Assembly: GCA_903925445.1 (NCBI GenBank)
Contig: CAIYFE010000122.1
Coordinates: 1-5,094 of the forward strand
Length of the DNA: 5,094 nucleotides
Origin: an uncultured Burkholderiales bacterium
GTDB lineage: Bacteria > Pseudomonadota > Gammaproteobacteria > Burkholderiales > Burkholderiaceae_C
Reading direction: 5' to 3'
Under the pieces are notes generated by a model. It searched no databases. It worked only from the letters and a program-made list of their open reading frames with translations, and was not told where the DNA came from. Below are positions 1 to 5,094 of the stretch, one piece after another (the first letter of the stretch is position 1; each line of letters opens with the position of its first letter). The position numbers and the translations under genes are program-made.

Positions 1-1
1 A

Positions 2-370
2 TCGCACCGCCTGATGACGGAGCTCAACGCCGCCTTTGATGTGTTGGGGGACGCAGGCAAAAGAAAACGCTACGACGTTTATTTGACCCGAGCCGCTCAA
101 CCGCTGCAGCCCAATCCGCAACCCCATCCTCAGCCGGCGCCCAAAACCGTCAACCAAAAAAACCAAGAGTTGGTGGATAAATTGATTCAAAACTCTTTGG
201 ATGAAATTGCCGTGTTGCAATTGTTTGAAAAGTTTTTTGGTTGCTCGGTTCAAATCAACAACAGCTGGATCAATACCTACACCGTCAAACTCGATGGCAT
301 GCGTCAAAACATGGATTATTTGGCTTTGAAAAAACGACTGATTGAACGGTTGAATCAGGAGGCCGAATGA
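2..370 (+). CDS. J-domain (DnaJ-like) protein, 3' part only
   Basis: The reading frame is open to the left edge of the window (S-H-R-L precedes the first visible ATG at 14), so the gene starts upstream and only its C-terminal part of about 122 residues is visible. Numbered from that ATG, residues 1-21 match the end of a J-domain: helix III (ELNAAFDVLGD) followed by the conserved KRKRYD at 16-21. The HPD loop that stimulates Hsp70 ATPase would lie upstream and cannot be checked. A proline/glutamine-rich linker follows (about 29-44), then a mixed helical domain of about 70 residues that I do not recognise, ending in a charged helix. There is no Gly/Phe-rich region and no CxxCxGxG zinc region, so this is not a class A or B DnaJ but a class C J-domain protein with its own C-terminal domain. 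It overlaps the next gene by ATGA, so the two are translationally coupled. The ATG at 14 lies inside the J-domain and is not the true start. Confidence 0.85.
   Translation, partial: SHRLMTELNAAFDVLGDAGKRKRYDVYLTRAAQPLQPNPQPHPQPAPKTVNQKNQELVDKLIQNSLDEIAVLQLFEKFFGCSVQINNSWINTYTVKLDGMRQNMDYLALKKRLIERLNQEAE
357..362 (+). promoter_or_regulatory. Ribosome binding site for the zinc-ribbon protein gene
   Basis: A perfect AGGAGG lies four bases before the ATG at 367, inside the last codons of the J-domain gene. This supports the ATG at 367 as the start and points to strong translation initiation from an operon mRNA. Confidence 0.75.
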
Positions 371-1149
371 TTTATCCCTTTCAATCCTACAAAGTCAGCC
401 CAGCTTATAAAAAAAGCTTTTTAGAAGAATTGCCGCAAGTCAGCAGCGCCTTGCCCGAATTTTTTCGCGCCACCACCGTGGCCAGCCAAAGCGTTCAGCA
501 GCGCGATATTTTTGGCAATCCTCGCGGCATTCGCCAAGACGCGGGCGTGGACGATTCGCTCAAGCTCTTGTTGTTGGCGTGCTTCAACGACGGCTTGTTG
601 TCCGAGCAAGCCAAACCCGCGCAGGTGCTGGATTTGGTGCGCCAGTTGTCGTTGCTGTGGTATTCGTTTGGAAACAAAATCGACAGCTGTATTTTTTTAG
701 GCTATTACTTTTATGAAATGCAAAGCACGGCGTTGCATTTGGTCGATGAGTTGAAAAAACAAATTGGGTTTTTGGCCTCGGTCAGCGGTCAAGCACATCG
801 CCATTTGCAAGACGGCGTGGACACGCTCATGCTGTCTTATTCGCCGCATTGGTACCGCGCGCAAGCAGGCATTGGCGATAAAAAATCAGACATTTTCATT
901 GCCGACGGTGACTTCACCAAAACAGATTTGCCGCGCCCGGGCTATCAAATCCATTTCAAAAAATCCAAGCTCTACGATTTGCGCGCGCCCTTTTTTGTCA
1001 GCACGCAGCAGGTAGAAACTCCGCTGGTGCAACAAGACAAAATTGTTTCGAGTTGTCCCAGCTGCGGTCAAAAATGTCGGGGCAAATTGTTTTCCTTTAT
1101 CGAAATCAAATGCCCTAAATGCAGCACCGTGTGGCAGCAAAAAACCTGA
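367..1149 (+). CDS. Hypothetical protein with C-terminal zinc ribbon
   Basis: I do not recognise this 260-residue protein as a named family. The start is set by the ATGA overlap with the J-domain gene and a perfect AGGAGG. Residues 1-225 look like a mostly helical, soluble domain with hydrophobic/aromatic stretches (about 65-73 SLKLLLLAC and 97-117 with WYSFG and FLGYYFYEM). These are interrupted by polar residues, so they are more likely buried helices than membrane spans, and there is no signal peptide. The C-terminus carries a clear zinc ribbon: C230-P-S-C233, then C249-P-K-C252 fifteen residues later, with an additional C237. Such ribbons bind one zinc ion and often mediate protein or nucleic-acid contact. 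The tight coupling to a J-domain protein suggests a substrate adaptor or partner in a chaperone module; that is inference from context. Its composition is AT-richer than the genes to the right (17 G/C of 60 at 661-720). Its stop lies one base from the stop of the opposing FAD oxidoreductase gene. Confidence 0.85.
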   Translation: MIYPFQSYKVSPAYKKSFLEELPQVSSALPEFFRATTVASQSVQQRDIFGNPRGIRQDAGVDDSLKLLLLACFNDGLLSEQAKPAQVLDLVRQLSLLWYSFGNKIDSCIFLGYYFYEMQSTALHLVDELKKQIGFLASVSGQAHRHLQDGVDTLMLSYSPHWYRAQAGIGDKKSDIFIADGDFTKTDLPRPGYQIHFKKSKLYDLRAPFFVSTQQVETPLVQQDKIVSSCPSCGQKCRGKLFSFIEIKCPKCSTVWQQKT

Positions 1150-1193
1150 CTCAAGACCGCTGCTGCGCACGCGCCACAGCGTGACGCGCAGCA
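1139..1193 (-). terminator. Possible terminator-like hairpin at the convergent gene ends
   Basis: TGCTGCGC (1161-1168) plus ACGC (1169-1172) pairs with GCGT (1179-1182) plus GCGCAGCA (1186-1193), leaving a six-base loop and a three-base bulge: about 12 GC-rich pairs. Read on the minus strand it is followed by a run of six T (1144-1139), but only after 16 bases, which is too far for a standard intrinsic terminator. It lies inside the last codons of the minus-strand FAD oxidoreductase gene, so it may simply reflect Ala/Arg/Gln codons. No better terminator is visible between the two convergent genes. Confidence 0.25.
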
Positions 1194-2899
1194 ATGAAGC
1201 CAAACGTCACACCCGGGCCAATCGTGATGCCAGGCGCTGGGTAAGTTCCGCCCATGATGGAATGCATGTCGTTGCCGCACGCGTACAAACCGCCAATGGC
1301 CTGACCCGCTGCGTTGAGCACACGCGCATCGGTGTCGCACACCAAACCCGTGGCCGCGCCAATGTCGCCCGGATACAGCGCCACCGCATAAAAAGGACCT
1401 TCGCGCAAAGCGCCCAAACAAGGGTTGGGGCCGTGCCAAGTTGCGTCTCCGTTGGCGCGCTGGTAATCGGTGGTGCCGCGTTGGAAATCTTCATCCACGC
1501 CTTGGTCGGCCATGGTGTTGAACCGTTCCACGGTGGCTTGCAAGGTGTCGGCGGGGATTTGAAGTTGTTGCGCCAATTCGGCCAAGGTGTTGCCGCGTTG
1601 GAGGTAGCCATCGGCCAAGTAAGGCGCCAAGCCGCTGCCGCCCGGGCGCACCATGCCAATGCCGTAGCGCTTGAGCGCAGCGGCATCGCAAATCAACCAT
1701 GAAGGCACGCTGGGCGTGTTGGCGTGGTGGGCTTGCATGGCAATGCCAAACAGGTGGTAAGAGGTGGATTCGTTCAGGTAGCGTTTGCCGCTTTGATCCA
1801 CCGTCAACATGCCGGGCTTGCCCCGGTCCATCACAAAGTGAGGAAAGGCCGCGGTGCTGCCATCGGCGCGTTGTCGAATCGACACCGGCGCCCAAAACGC
1901 GGGGCTCAACGCGCCTTGCCCCATGTGTGCACCAGCTTGGAGCGCCAAGGCTTGTGCCGTGCCTGTGTGTCCAGGCGCAGCGGGACACCACTGTGCTTGT
2001 GCGCCCGGCAAGAGTTGCGCGCGTTGTTGTGCGCCACGGTTAAAGCCCCCCGTGGCCAAGACCACGCCGCCCTTGACCTTCAAGGTGCGGTGCACCAAGC
2101 TGCCATCGGGCAAAGTTTGGCGCAAACGCACCGCATCTATGCCTTGGTCGTTGTGCAAAAACTCGGTGGCTTCGGTGTCGGTGACCAGCTGACCTTGGCG
2201 CTGGATGTACGAATACAACATGCGCGCGATCATGGCGTTACCCATCACCCAACGGGTGCTGCGGGGCCACCAAATTTTTTCCCAAAAATGGCGCGCAATG
2301 ATGCGCAAGCAGTAACGCAAAGACGCGAAGGTTTGGGTGATGCGCAAGAGATGAAAAATGTCATCGCGATCGACCATCATGCCGCCCAAGACGGTGAATT
2401 CTGGAATTGGGGGACGCACCAACGACAAGTTGGGGCCGAGCTTTTTCGCGTCAAAGGGGCGCGGCTCAATGGCGCGTCCGCGCATCACCGAGTCGGGCAA
2501 CTCCGACATGTAATCGGGGTGCAACATGCGCACTTGAAATTGCAACTCGGTTTGCGCTTCGAGCTTGGCTATGGCTTGCGGGCCGTTGTTCAAAAACGCT
2601 TGGCGCATGGCTTTGTCCGAGCGTTCGCCCACGGCCAAATCTAAAAAGTGTGCGGCTTTTTCAAGCGTGTCCTCGGGGTTGACTTCCAAGCCTCGCGCCG
2701 TGCCGGGCACCCACGTGGTGGCGGCCGACAACGCGGTGGTGCCACCCACGTGCGCGGTGCGTTCGACCAACAACACTTTGGCGCCATCCACCGCCGCATT
2801 CAAGGCCGCAGAAAAACCGGCCGCGCCCGAACCCAGCACCAAAACATCGACGCTGTCGTGGTCTGCAAATTGGGTCAGAGAGGTGTTCATGCGTTGCAT
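1151..2899 (-). CDS. FAD-dependent oxidoreductase, KstD / fumarate reductase flavoprotein family
   Basis: This is a 582-residue flavoprotein close in length and layout to 3-ketosteroid delta1-dehydrogenases and related FAD-binding dehydrogenases. An N-terminal Rossmann motif binds FAD: DVLVLGSGAAG with glycines 23, 25 and 28, ending at acidic E46. HVGGTT (50-55) and TWVPG (62-66) follow, then LATGGFNRG (281-289) and HTGTA (311-315). GPFYAV (501-506) precedes a PGDIG stretch, and the C-terminal FAD-closing segment 536-562 reads GGLYACGND...MGGTYPAPG..IGP. No signal peptide, haem motif or membrane segment is visible, so it is probably cytoplasmic and not a periplasmic fumarate reductase. The likely reaction is FAD-linked dehydrogenation next to a carbonyl; the substrate is unknown. 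It is the second gene of an operon, one base after the stop of the AroE-like gene. The first ATG is preferred over one nine bases downstream because GGAGG sits six bases before it. Where relatives, including the second flavoprotein here, have S-G-G before WVP, this protein has S58-A-A-T-T. The family call is firm; the exact activity is open. Confidence 0.9.
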   Translation of the reverse strand: MQRMNTSLTQFADHDSVDVLVLGSGAAGFSAALNAAVDGAKVLLVERTAHVGGTTALSAATTWVPGTARGLEVNPEDTLEKAAHFLDLAVGERSDKAMRQAFLNNGPQAIAKLEAQTELQFQVRMLHPDYMSELPDSVMRGRAIEPRPFDAKKLGPNLSLVRPPIPEFTVLGGMMVDRDDIFHLLRITQTFASLRYCLRIIARHFWEKIWWPRSTRWVMGNAMIARMLYSYIQRQGQLVTDTEATEFLHNDQGIDAVRLRQTLPDGSLVHRTLKVKGGVVLATGGFNRGAQQRAQLLPGAQAQWCPAAPGHTGTAQALALQAGAHMGQGALSPAFWAPVSIRQRADGSTAAFPHFVMDRGKPGMLTVDQSGKRYLNESTSYHLFGIAMQAHHANTPSVPSWLICDAAALKRYGIGMVRPGGSGLAPYLADGYLQRGNTLAELAQQLQIPADTLQATVERFNTMADQGVDEDFQRGTTDYQRANGDATWHGPNPCLGALREGPFYAVALYPGDIGAATGLVCDTDARVLNAAGQAIGGLYACGNDMHSIMGGTYPAPGITIGPGVTFGFIAARHAVARAQQRS

Positions 2900-2900
2900 C

Positions 2901-3695
2901 TCAGGCCTCCAACAAAAAATTCACCATCAACTCGCGCACCTGGGCAAACATGTCCGCGCCCGTGGTGGTGTTGCAGCCTTTGGCGCGGGCTGCTTCGATC
3001 AGCGGTGGCACCGCAGGCGCGGTGATCACGCAGCCTACAAACATGTTGGCGGTGATGTGCGCCGCGTCGATGGGCAAAGGATCGCCCGCGCGCATGCCCA
3101 CCGGCGTGGCGTTGAGCGCAATGTCAAACCCGCTGGGGTTGTGGGTGCCCGAGCGCACCGCGCCGAGTTTTAAAGAATTCAAACGCGTGACCAAGGATTC
3201 ACGGCGTTGTTCGTCGGGATCACAAATTGCCAACTCGCTCACACCGGCCAACACCAAGCTGTGCGCAATCGCCGAGCCCGCGCCGCCCGCGCCGACCAAC
3301 AAGGCTTTTTTGCCTTGAATCTGGCAACCCTTTTTCTCCATCGCTTGGATGTATCCCAAGCCATCGAACATGTCGCCATGCCAGCTGCCGTCGGCGTTGC
3401 GGCGGATGGTGTTGACCGCGCCCAAAAATGACGCGCGGGGCGAGCTGGTCTTGCAAAACGCGTGGCAATCGAATTTGTGCGGCACCGTCACGATCACGCC
3501 ATCGACGTTGCGCGCCAAGCTGATGCCCGCAAACCAAGCGGCTAAATCTTGAGTGGGCACGTGGGCGGGCACGCAAATCGCGTCGCGTCCCGCCGATTCA
3601 AAGGCTTGTGTCACGCCAAAGGGCGATTTCACTTGGGCAATGGGGTCTCCCACGATCAGATGAACCCGTGTGGCACCGCTGAAGTTGTCGAGCAT
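2901..3695 (-). CDS. Shikimate/quinate dehydrogenase-like protein (AroE family)
   Basis: This 264-residue protein has full AroE-family length, with an N-terminal substrate domain and a C-terminal Rossmann domain. Family motifs appear in order: GDPIAQVKSP (16-25), VTVPHK (69-74), GAVNTI (92-97), D111 in MFDGLG, nucleotide loop GAGGAGSA (135-142), NATPVGM (196-202) and Q252 near the C-terminus. The catalytic Lys-Asp pair (E. coli AroE K65 and D102) is kept as K74 and D111, and N86 as N95. The first of the two serines holding the shikimate carboxylate (S14 in E. coli) is V22, while the second is S24. After the second Rossmann strand the residue is D159 (AICDPDEQRR) rather than the NRT motif of NADP-dependent AroE, which suggests NAD use, as in catabolic quinate/shikimate dehydrogenases. 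Together with the flavoprotein and IclR neighbours this argues for a catabolic role rather than aromatic amino-acid synthesis. It is first gene of the minus-strand operon. The ATG is the only possible start: an in-frame TAA lies 36 bases upstream with no start codon between. The ribosome site is weak (TGGA). Confidence 0.88.
   Translation of the reverse strand: MLDNFSGATRVHLIVGDPIAQVKSPFGVTQAFESAGRDAICVPAHVPTQDLAAWFAGISLARNVDGVIVTVPHKFDCHAFCKTSSPRASFLGAVNTIRRNADGSWHGDMFDGLGYIQAMEKKGCQIQGKKALLVGAGGAGSAIAHSLVLAGVSELAICDPDEQRRESLVTRLNSLKLGAVRSGTHNPSGFDIALNATPVGMRAGDPLPIDAAHITANMFVGCVITAPAVPPLIEAARAKGCNTTTGADMFAQVRELMVNFLLEA
2906..2910 (-). promoter_or_regulatory. Ribosome binding site for the minus-strand FAD oxidoreductase
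   Basis: On the minus strand GGAGG lies six bases before the ATG at 2899, within the last codons (Leu-Leu-Glu-Ala) of the AroE-like gene. It decides for the first ATG over the in-frame ATG nine bases later and indicates coupled translation. Confidence 0.7.
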
Positions 3696-3739
3696 GTTGA
3701 TTCCAGTGTTAAAGCTTCGGATGCTGCAAGTTTATCCAA

Positions 3740-3764
3740 AAAAATGGAACGACGTTCTATTTTT
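3740..3764. promoter_or_regulatory. Putative IclR-type operator, site 1
   Basis: This is a 25-bp palindrome centred at 3752 with 11 of 12 base pairs matching between arms; the only mismatch is 3746/3758. The core is a perfect GAACG-A-CGTTC (3747-3757), flanked by A5T on the left and AT5 on the right. The 15-base heart TGGAACGACGTTCTA agrees with the E. coli IclR consensus as I recall it (TGGAAATNATTTCCA) at the outer TGGAA and TTC.A positions. It lies 47 bases from the regulator start and 57 from the AroE-like start, so it is placed to control both directions. Confidence 0.6.
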
Positions 3765-3777
3765 GAATCAAATTCAA
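3763..3777. promoter_or_regulatory. Putative IclR-type operator, site 2
   Basis: TTGAAT-CAA-ATTCAA is a perfect 6-bp inverted repeat centred at 3770. It has the same T-n-GAA-N5-TTC-n-A frame as site 1 and matches it at 9 of 15 positions. The centres are 18 bp apart and the sites abut. IclR-family dimers often bind paired sites, so this may be a second, weaker operator; it also overlaps the only TTGAAT that might serve as a -35 for the plus-strand gene. Confidence 0.45.
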
Positions 3778-3798
3778 TTTTTATGCTAAAGTGGCGGC

Positions 3799-4611
3799 AT
3801 GAGCGGCGTACTGGATCGAACCCTAGGCATTTTGGAATTGCTGTCCCAACAGGGGCAGGGCATGGAGTTGGCCGTCTTGGCCGAGCAGTTGAACCTGCCC
3901 AAAAGCGCGGCGCATCGCTTGCTCAACGACTTGGTCAAAGCGGGCTATGTTCGCCAAACCCGCGAGTTGGGCGAGTACGCCTTGACCACCAAAATCGTTT
4001 CGTTGGGGCTGACCTACCTCAGCAAGTCCGGCGTGGTTGATGTGGCGCAACCGCTGATCGACCGCTTGGCCGAACAAACCGGCGAATTGGTGCGCTTGGC
4101 CGTCATCGACGGCGACCGCTTGACCTGGGTGGCGCGGGCGCAAGGTGCGCGCCAAGGTTTGCGCTACGACCCCGACATGGGCAGCATCGCGCGTTTGAGT
4201 TGTTCGTCTTCGGGCTGGGCGTGGTTGTCCACCTTGCCCGATGACGATGCCTTGGCGCTCATCGCCAAGCAAGGCGTGGGGCAACCCGAGGCCTTTGGGC
4301 CCAACGCGCCCAAAACGCTGCAAGCGGTGCTGCAAGCCCTGCGCGAGACCCGCGCACAAGGCTTTGCCTTGACCGAAGAAACCTACACCCCCGGGCTCAA
4401 CGCCATGGCCGCGCCGGTGGGTTTGAGTGGCCAATTGCCCATGGGCACCATCAGCATCGCCGGCCCTTCGGCGCGTTTGACGCGCGAACGCATGCTCAGT
4501 TTTGCGCCCGATTTGTTGTCTTGCGCAGCGCAGTTGGCCGCCGCCAGCAGCGCTTCGCCCATGTTGGCACGAGGTCAAGCCGCGCGCCTCAAACCCATTT
4601 ACGCCGATTGA
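3799..4611 (+). CDS. IclR-family transcriptional regulator
   Basis: This 270-residue protein has normal IclR length and two-domain layout. Residues about 3-62 form the winged helix-turn-helix: LDRTLGILELL opens the domain, then LAEQLNLPKSAAHRLLNDL (27-45) with the recognition helix around KSAAHR, and a wing at RELGEYALT (55-63). Residues about 76-250 are the effector-binding domain, with the family's GLNAMAAPV (199-207) and ISIAGPSARLT (218-228) near the ligand pocket. IclR proteins act as dimers or tetramers in the cytoplasm and respond to small carboxylic acids or aromatics; the effector here is unknown. It is transcribed divergently from the AroE-like/FAD operon and stands three bases before another FAD oxidoreductase gene, so it probably regulates both and may regulate itself. 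The ATG is bounded by an in-frame TAA at 3787-3789. No good Shine-Dalgarno sequence precedes it, so expression is probably low. Confidence 0.93.
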   Translation: MSGVLDRTLGILELLSQQGQGMELAVLAEQLNLPKSAAHRLLNDLVKAGYVRQTRELGEYALTTKIVSLGLTYLSKSGVVDVAQPLIDRLAEQTGELVRLAVIDGDRLTWVARAQGARQGLRYDPDMGSIARLSCSSSGWAWLSTLPDDDALALIAKQGVGQPEAFGPNAPKTLQAVLQALRETRAQGFALTEETYTPGLNAMAAPVGLSGQLPMGTISIAGPSARLTRERMLSFAPDLLSCAAQLAAASSASPMLARGQAARLKPIYAD

Positions 4612-4614
4612 CCC

Positions 4615-5094
4615 ATGAACACCGCTGCAAACACCGATTGGGAATGCGATTTGTTGGTGCTGGGCTCCGGCGCGGGTGGTTTGTCCGCAGCCGTCACCGC
4701 AGCGCATTTGGGGCTGCAAGTCATCGTGGCCGAAAAAGATCCGCAATTCGGCGGCACCACCGCATGGTCGGGGGGCTGGATGTGGGTGCCACGCAATCCG
4801 CTGGCCTTGGCAGCGGGCATCGCAGAAAACATCGATGCGCCCCTGAACTACTTGCGCCACGAATTGGGCGACACCTTTGACGAAGCCAAAGCCCGCACGT
4901 ATTTAGAAAACGCGCCCCGCATGGTGCGTTTTTTCCGCGAGCGCACCGCCTTGCAATTCATCGATGGCAATGGCATTCCCGACTTTCATGGCAACACGCC
5001 GCACGCCGCTTTGGGCGGTCGTTCGGTGTGTGCAGCGCCCTTGGATGGACGGCGTTTGGGCGCGGCCATCGCGCAACTCAAACCGCCTTTGTAC
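4615..5094 (+). CDS. FAD-dependent oxidoreductase (KstD-like), 5' part only
   Basis: The frame starts at ATG 4615, three bases after the regulator's stop, and stays open for 160 codons to the right edge, so the gene continues outside the window. The N-terminus is an FAD-binding Rossmann fold: DLLVLGSGAGG with glycines 17, 19 and 22, ending at E40. Next comes FGGTTAWSGGWMWVP (45-59), a hallmark of 3-ketosteroid-delta1-dehydrogenase / fumarate-reductase-type flavoproteins. The following region (LNYLRHELGD, then ALGGRSVCAAPLDGRRLG) lines up with the same part of the minus-strand flavoprotein at 1151-2899, so the two are paralogues. This copy keeps the S-G-G motif that the other lacks. No signal peptide is seen. 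A full protein of roughly 550-590 residues is expected. No clear ribosome binding site precedes the ATG, so translation is probably coupled to the regulator gene. The likely role is FAD-linked desaturation of a ketone or acid within the same pathway; substrate unknown. Confidence 0.88.
   Translation, partial: MNTAANTDWECDLLVLGSGAGGLSAAVTAAHLGLQVIVAEKDPQFGGTTAWSGGWMWVPRNPLALAAGIAENIDAPLNYLRHELGDTFDEAKARTYLENAPRMVRFFRERTALQFIDGNGIPDFHGNTPHAALGGRSVCAAPLDGRRLGAAIAQLKPPLY

Larger units (their letters stand above)
3696..3798. promoter_or_regulatory. Divergent promoter region between AroE-like operon and iclR-type gene
   Basis: These 103 bases separate two divergent start codons and are much more AT-rich than the flanking genes. 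They contain two palindromes described separately and A/T tracts centred near 3741, 3762 and 3780, roughly two helical turns apart, which could bend the DNA. A TATGCT at 3782-3787 could be a -10 element for the plus-strand gene, but no good -35 stands 17 bases before it. TTGAAT at 3763-3768 pairs only with a weak GCTAAA 16 bases later. I see no convincing sigma70 promoter toward the minus-strand operon, so activator dependence is possible. Confidence 0.6.

Noticed and set aside
14..370. Treating the ATG at 14 as the true start of a short 118-residue protein
   Set aside because: The frame is open upstream, and the ATG falls inside J-domain helix III, so a start here would cut the domain in two.
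1043..1702. 219-codon plus-strand open frame overlapping the end of the zinc-ribbon gene
   Set aside because: It runs out of frame through the zinc-ribbon coding end and then antisense to the flavoprotein; no ribosome site and no recognisable motif.
1724..2644. 306-codon open frame on the plus strand
   Set aside because: It is antisense to the minus-strand flavoprotein, whose frame carries all the FAD and family motifs; this frame shows none.
1151..2899. Respiratory fumarate reductase or succinate dehydrogenase flavoprotein subunit
   Set aside because: No iron-sulphur or membrane-anchor subunit genes are next to it and there is no signal peptide or haem domain; the C-terminal GND...MGGTYPAPG segment fits KstD-like enzymes better.
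2897..3695. Biosynthetic aroE of the shikimate pathway
   Set aside because: The altered S-x-S motif, aspartate cofactor signature and catabolic-looking neighbours argue against the housekeeping enzyme, so no gene symbol is given.
3755..3790. Complete sigma70 promoter for the regulator
   Set aside because: TTGAAT (3763) to TATGCT (3782) is only 13 bases apart and TTGAAT to GCTAAA (16 bases) has a poor -10, so no full promoter is claimed.
3823..4860. Long 345-codon open frame on the minus strand
   Set aside because: It lies antisense to the IclR gene and the start of the second flavoprotein. Its translation is low-complexity (Gly, Gln, Arg and His rich) with no domain motif, typical of a GC-rich shadow frame.
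1..5094. CRISPR array, tRNA/rRNA gene, insertion sequence or attachment site
   Set aside because: No regularly spaced direct repeats, cloverleaf-like segment, transposase motif or terminal inverted repeats were found on reading both strands.

Overview
The window looks like a piece of a betaproteobacterial chromosome, probably order Burkholderiales and family Comamonadaceae. That assignment rests on the strong use of TTG for leucine, GC-rich catabolic genes, and a cluster of IclR regulator, FAD oxidoreductases and AroE-like dehydrogenase of a kind common in that group. It is an inference from gene content, not a search result. The window is almost fully coding: six protein genes (two cut by the window edges), no RNA genes, no mobile elements and no CRISPR array. 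The only sizeable non-coding stretch is a 103-base divergent promoter region at 3696-3798.

Left part (1-1149, plus strand): the 3' end of a J-domain (DnaJ-like) protein gene overlaps by ATGA a gene for a 260-residue protein of unknown function with a C-terminal zinc ribbon. The two are clearly one operon and are AT-richer than everything to their right. They probably form a chaperone-type module whose partner, perhaps an Hsp70, lies upstream of the window.

Middle part (1151-3695, minus strand): a two-gene operon encodes an AroE/quinate-shikimate-dehydrogenase-like enzyme followed by a 582-residue FAD oxidoreductase of the 3-ketosteroid-delta1-dehydrogenase / fumarate-reductase flavoprotein family. 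Its 3' end faces the zinc-ribbon gene with one base between the stop codons.

Right part (3799-5094, plus strand): divergent from that operon are an IclR-family regulator and, three bases after its stop, a second KstD-like FAD oxidoreductase that runs off the window. The divergent region holds two palindromes of the same TnGAA-N5-TTCnA design, 18 bp apart centre to centre, which fit an IclR-type operator pair.

Reading the right two parts together: an IclR regulator probably controls both arms of a catabolic locus in which an alcohol dehydrogenase acting on a cyclic hydroxy-acid-like substrate (AroE-like) works with two flavin dehydrogenases that could desaturate the resulting ketone. The real substrate cannot be read from the sequence.
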